From Oscillospiraceae bacterium (GTDB taxonomy: Bacteria > Bacillota > Clostridia > Oscillospirales > Oscillospiraceae): a stretch of DNA of 8,127 nt. The translations under genes were made by a program, and so were the position numbers. Below are positions 4,908 through 8,127 of this stretch, one piece after another (positions within the stretch are counted from its first letter, which is position 1; every line of letters starts with the position of its first letter). The stretch is taken from contig JAFZQQ010000445.1 of NCBI GenBank assembly GCA_017620315.1, positions 1 through 8,127 of the forward strand, given 5' to 3'. The notes below the pieces were generated by a model. It searched no databases and was not told where the DNA came from. It was given only the letters and a program-made list of their open reading frames with translations.

Positions 4908-6842
4908 ATGATCGTAAAAATGAAAAAGCTCCGTGCCATTGCGATGGCGGACGACCGCGCAAGGCTGATCGAAGCGCTGCTGCATCTGGGCTGCCTGGAG
5001 ATCAGCGAGCCGACGGACAAGCTTGCCGACCCCGAGTGGGCGGCGCTGCTGCACCGTCAGGATTCGGCGCTTTCTCAGAGAAAGGCTGAGCTTGCCGACG
5101 CGGATACGGCGCTCGCCGCCATCAAAAAGTACGGAAGAACAAAGGAAAAAGCGCTGCATCTGCGCCCGGGAGTGAGCGAGGCCGATTTTCTCGGCGAGGG
5201 CGCGATCGCAAACGCGGAGGGAGCAAGCCGCGAGATAAACGAAAGCCTCAAGGAATACGCGAGACTTCAAAGCGAGGAAAACCGGCTCGTCGCGCGCAGG
5301 GCGGGGCTTGCCCCGTGGGAGGCGCTGGACGTTCCGCTTGAAGGCACGGGAACGGCGCATGCGCTCACAAGACTGGAGGTCTGTCCCTCCGGCGTCGATC
5401 TCGACGCGGTCCGGGCCGATATCGCCGCGGCGGACGCTGCGGCTGAGCTCTACGAGATCAGCGCGGACAAGCAGCAGAGATATGTGTGCCTGCTCTGCCT
5501 GAAAAGCGACGAGGAGAGCGTGCAGGAGCTGCTTCGTCCCTACGGCTTCAGCGTCGTTTCGTTCACCGGAATGACGGGGACCGTAAAGGAAAACCTCGCC
5601 CGGCTGGACGAGCAGCTTGCGGCGAACCGCAGGGAACAGCTTGCGCAGACCGACGCGATATCGCGCTCCGAGGATTCAAGGGACAAGCTCAGGCTCTACG
5701 CCGACAGGCTTGCGACCGAGACGAACAGGGAGCGGAACACGGAGTCGCTGCTGACCGACGGAACGATACTCTTTTTCGAAGGCTGGGCGCCGGCGGACAG
5801 GATCGGCGAGGTCGGGAAGGTGCTGGATGATTTCGGCTGCGCATGGGAGGCGGAGGATCCCTCCGAGGAGGACACGCCCAACGTTCCCGTGTCGCTGAAG
5901 AACAACTGGTTCACGCGTCCGATCAATATGGTCACGGATATGTACTCGCTGCCGAGCTATCGCGGCGTGGACCCCAATCCGCTGATGGCATTCTTCTTCA
6001 TCCTGTTCTACGGCATTATGATGGCGGACATGGGCTACGGGCTCATCATGATGCTCATTTCGCTCATCGTCGTCAAAAAGTCGAGGCCAAACGGCCCGAC
6101 GATGAAGAACATGATGCCGCTTATGGGCTACTGCGGCGTGAGTACATTTATCATGGGCGCGCTGACCGGCGGCTTCTTCGGAGACCTTATCCCGCAGATC
6201 ATCAATTTGACCACGGGGCGCGAGTTCGTGATGCCCAAGCTGTTCGACCCGCTCAACGACGCGGTCATGGCGCTGGTCGGCTCGCTGGTGCTGGGAGTGA
6301 TACATATCTTCTTCGGCATGGGCGTGAGCATCTCGATGAAGGTCAGGCGCGGGCAGGTCATGGACGCGCTGTGCAACGAGGGCGCGTGGTATCTGGTCTT
6401 TGCGCTCGGAGCGGCGGCTGTGCTGACGAAGAACAAGCTCTTCGCCATCGCCATCATCGTGCTGCTGCTTCTCACTCAGGGCTACGGCAAGAAGGGCATC
6501 ATGGGCAAGCTGATGGGCGTGCTCGGCTCGCTCTACAGCAATGTAACGGGCTATTTCAGCGATATTTTGTCCTATTCGCGCCTTATGGCGCTGATGCTTG
6601 CGGGCGCGGTCATCGCGCAGGTGTTCAACACCATCGGCGCGATAACCGGCAACGTCGTGGGTCTGCTGATCATCTCGGCGATCGGCAACACGATCAACTT
6701 CGCGCTCAATCTGCTCGGCTGCTATGTCCACGATATGCGCCTTCAGTGCCTTGAGTTCTTCAACCGTTTCTACGAGGACGGCGGAAAGCCGTTTGAACCT
6801 CTTTGCATCCAGAGCAAATACGTTGATATCATTAAAGAATAA
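4908..6842 (+). CDS. ntpI: V/A-type ATP synthase subunit I (a-subunit homologue, ion channel stator)
   Basis: This is a 644-residue protein, the usual family length. It holds the ion half-channels against the rotating K ring. Residues 1 to about 330 are a soluble, partly coiled-coil arm that contacts the peripheral stalks. From about residue 332 the membrane domain begins with the family signature around V-D-P-N-P (354-358), then D-M-G-Y-G-L in the first spans. About seven or eight hydrophobic segments follow. The segment S-Y-S-R-L-M-A-L carries Arg558, equivalent to the essential channel arginine (Arg735 of yeast Vph1). The protein ends in the conserved H-D-M-R-L-Q-x-L-E-F-F helix. The N-terminus MIVKMKKL is typical and supports the ATG at 4908, one base after the preceding stop. 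There is no obvious ribosome site, which fits translational coupling. Confidence 0.96.
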   Translation: MIVKMKKLRAIAMADDRARLIEALLHLGCLEISEPTDKLADPEWAALLHRQDSALSQRKAELADADTALAAIKKYGRTKEKALHLRPGVSEADFLGEGAIANAEGASREINESLKEYARLQSEENRLVARRAGLAPWEALDVPLEGTGTAHALTRLEVCPSGVDLDAVRADIAAADAAAELYEISADKQQRYVCLLCLKSDEESVQELLRPYGFSVVSFTGMTGTVKENLARLDEQLAANRREQLAQTDAISRSEDSRDKLRLYADRLATETNRERNTESLLTDGTILFFEGWAPADRIGEVGKVLDDFGCAWEAEDPSEEDTPNVPVSLKNNWFTRPINMVTDMYSLPSYRGVDPNPLMAFFFILFYGIMMADMGYGLIMMLISLIVVKKSRPNGPTMKNMMPLMGYCGVSTFIMGALTGGFFGDLIPQIINLTTGREFVMPKLFDPLNDAVMALVGSLVLGVIHIFFGMGVSISMKVRRGQVMDALCNEGAWYLVFALGAAAVLTKNKLFAIAIIVLLLLTQGYGKKGIMGKLMGVLGSLYSNVTGYFSDILSYSRLMALMLAGAVIAQVFNTIGAITGNVVGLLIISAIGNTINFALNLLGCYVHDMRLQCLEFFNRFYEDGGKPFEPLCIQSKYVDIIKE

Positions 6843-6862
6843 AACAGAAATCATTATTATTT

Positions 6863-7362
<500 letters not shown>

Positions 7363-7371
7363 GGTGAAGCC

Positions 7372-7953
7372 ATGAACGGACTCGAACGGATCACAAACCG
7401 CATCGAGGCGGAGGCGCAAAACGAGATCGACGGCATCCTTAACGCCGGAAAGGCGGAGACAAAGCGCATTGTCGACTCGTGGCGCGCGCGCATCGACGCG
7501 GAGAACCGCGAGCTGGCGGACAGGAACGAGAAAGCGGCGGCGGAGCGCGAGGAGCGTCTCAAGAGCGCGGCCGAAATGGACGCCCGCAAGACCATTCTGG
7601 CTGCAAAGCAGAAGATGGTCGACGAGGCTTACGAGCTCGCCCTTGACAAGCTGTGCAAAATGCCGGACGCGGATAAAACGAATCTGCTCTCCGAGCTGCT
7701 GGTCCGCGCCTCGTCCACGGGGACGGAGGAGGCTGTCTTCTCGGAGGCCGACAGAGCCGTCGGCGAGAAGGCAGTGGCACAGGCCAACGCCGCCTCGGGC
7801 AAGAGCCTCACGCTTTCAAAGGAGACCGCGCCGATCCGCGGCGGATTCATTCTGCGCGACAGGAACGTGGAGGTCAACTGCGCGTTTGAAACGCTGGTGC
7901 GCCTGCAAAAGGCGGAATCGGCGGGCGCGGTGGCAAAGATACTGTTCCGTTGA
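7372..7953 (+). CDS. ntpE: V/A-type ATP synthase subunit E (peripheral stalk)
   Basis: This is a 193-residue protein of usual family length. Residues 1 to about 105 are a charged Ala/Glu/Lys/Arg-rich helix that would pair with the F-type stalk subunit encoded first in the operon. Residues about 106-193 form the globular head that docks on the catalytic subunits. They include the family motif RGGF (156-159) followed by I-L-R-D-R-N-V-E-V-N and a helix ending at the C-terminus. The ATG at 7372 is preceded by AAGGTG, which overlaps the K stop codon, so K and E are tightly linked. The following 74-base gap to subunit C is the widest in the operon seen here and holds a strong hairpin. Confidence 0.95.
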   Translation: MNGLERITNRIEAEAQNEIDGILNAGKAETKRIVDSWRARIDAENRELADRNEKAAAEREERLKSAAEMDARKTILAAKQKMVDEAYELALDKLCKMPDADKTNLLSELLVRASSTGTEEAVFSEADRAVGEKAVAQANAASGKSLTLSKETAPIRGGFILRDRNVEVNCAFETLVRLQKAESAGAVAKILFR

Positions 7954-7957
7954 TTAC

Positions 7958-8010
7958 CCGGCGCGAAGCCGCCCGCTGCCTTTGCCATGCGCAGACGCGG
8001 GCGGAGCCGG
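7958..8010 (+). other. GC-rich hairpin between V-ATPase genes E and C
   Basis: An 8-base stem (7969-7976 with 7997-8004) is flanked by an outer 5-base stem (7958-7962 with 8006-8010). An extra short inner pairing (TGC at 7977-7979 with GCA at 7991-7993) is possible. The structure fills most of the gap after the E stop and ends three bases before the ribosome site of C. No U-run follows, so it is unlikely to be a simple terminator. Partial attenuation, RNA processing, or lowering of C translation relative to E and K are possible roles, all inferred. Confidence 0.6.
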
Positions 8011-8027
8011 AGTAAGGGGGAAACGCT

Positions 8028-8127
8028 TTGAGTAATAAAATCAGAGACGTCGATTATCTCGCGGTCTCGGCGAGAGTGCGCGCGATGGAGAACGAGCTTC
8101 TCACGCCCGACCAGCTTGAACAGCTTA
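8028..8127 (+). CDS. ntpC: V/A-type ATP synthase subunit C, N-terminal part (cut by window edge)
   Basis: Only the first 33 codons are present; the gene runs off the right edge. The product links the K ring to the central rotor shaft (homologue of eukaryotic subunit d). After the start, the sequence contains D-Y-L-A-V-S-A-R-V-R-A-M-E-N-E-L-L, the typical first helix of this family (aromatic, then A-R-x-R-A-x-E). The TTG start at 8028 is supported by AAGGGGG 7 bases upstream and by the absence of a nearby in-frame ATG before the conserved helix. Operon position after E agrees with the ntpFIKEC order. The G, A, B and D genes are expected downstream. Confidence 0.88.
   Translation, partial: MSNKIRDVDYLAVSARVRAMENELLTPDQLEQL

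Noticed and set aside
5843..6754. 303-codon open frame on the plus strand, offset from subunit I
   Set aside because: It is a low-complexity Gly/Arg/His-rich translation in an alternative frame of a conserved gene, and no family motif is visible.
5676..6854. 392-codon open frame on the minus strand
   Set aside because: It is fully antisense to subunit I, whose motifs and length are intact. The translation is His/Arg/Glu/Asp-rich, as expected for a shadow frame in GC-rich DNA, and there is no plausible ribosome site.

Overview
The window looks like a chromosomal piece of a GC-rich Clostridia member (Bacillota, probably a gut-associated Oscillospirales-type lineage). This is inferred from the Enterococcus/Clostridia-type V-ATPase gene order, a BspA-like leucine-rich-repeat lipoprotein, consensus Shine-Dalgarno sites, sigma-A-type promoters, and GTG/TTG starts. 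The species cannot be named from the sequence alone. No rRNA, tRNA, CRISPR array, transposase or integrase was seen, and no gene-free stretch exceeds about 220 bases.

Left half, minus strand (about 1-3165). Reading right to left from a good promoter at 3135-3164 there are three genes. The first is a membrane-anchored coiled-coil protein with a bacterial SH3 domain (2419-3048). The second is a 635-residue BspA-type leucine-rich-repeat lipoprotein with 16 recognisable repeats (431-2338). The third is a 97-residue peptide with a double-glycine secretion leader and a four-cysteine core (48-341). The first two are separated by a long hairpin (2360-2398) that folds completely only in the minus-strand transcript. 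All three products appear to be exported or envelope-attached, so the region looks like a small surface or secretion module. Any dedicated transporter for the peptide would lie outside the window.

Centre (about 3165-4543). A divergent promoter region separates the SH3 gene from a plus-strand multi-pass membrane protein of the O-antigen ligase/polymerase family (Wzy/WaaL type, 3269-4543), probably acting on a cell-surface glycan.

Right half, plus strand (4521-8127). A near-consensus promoter whose -10 box begins one base after the ligase stop codon starts a V/A-type ATPase operon in the order F-I-K-E-C. This matches the start of the Enterococcus hirae ntpFIKECGABDHJ operon. The genes encode the peripheral-stalk subunit, the membrane a/I subunit, the proteolipid rotor K, the stalk subunit E, and the start of the central-stalk subunit C, cut by the window edge. 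The K subunit carries the residues known to bind Na+ in E. hirae NtpK, so a sodium-motive enzyme is likely. A GC-rich hairpin lies between E and C. The catalytic genes (G, A, B, D) are expected just beyond the right edge.

The items most worth following up are the double-glycine peptide, the strand-biased hairpin between the SH3 and lipoprotein genes, the Na+ signature in subunit K, and the E-C intergenic hairpin.
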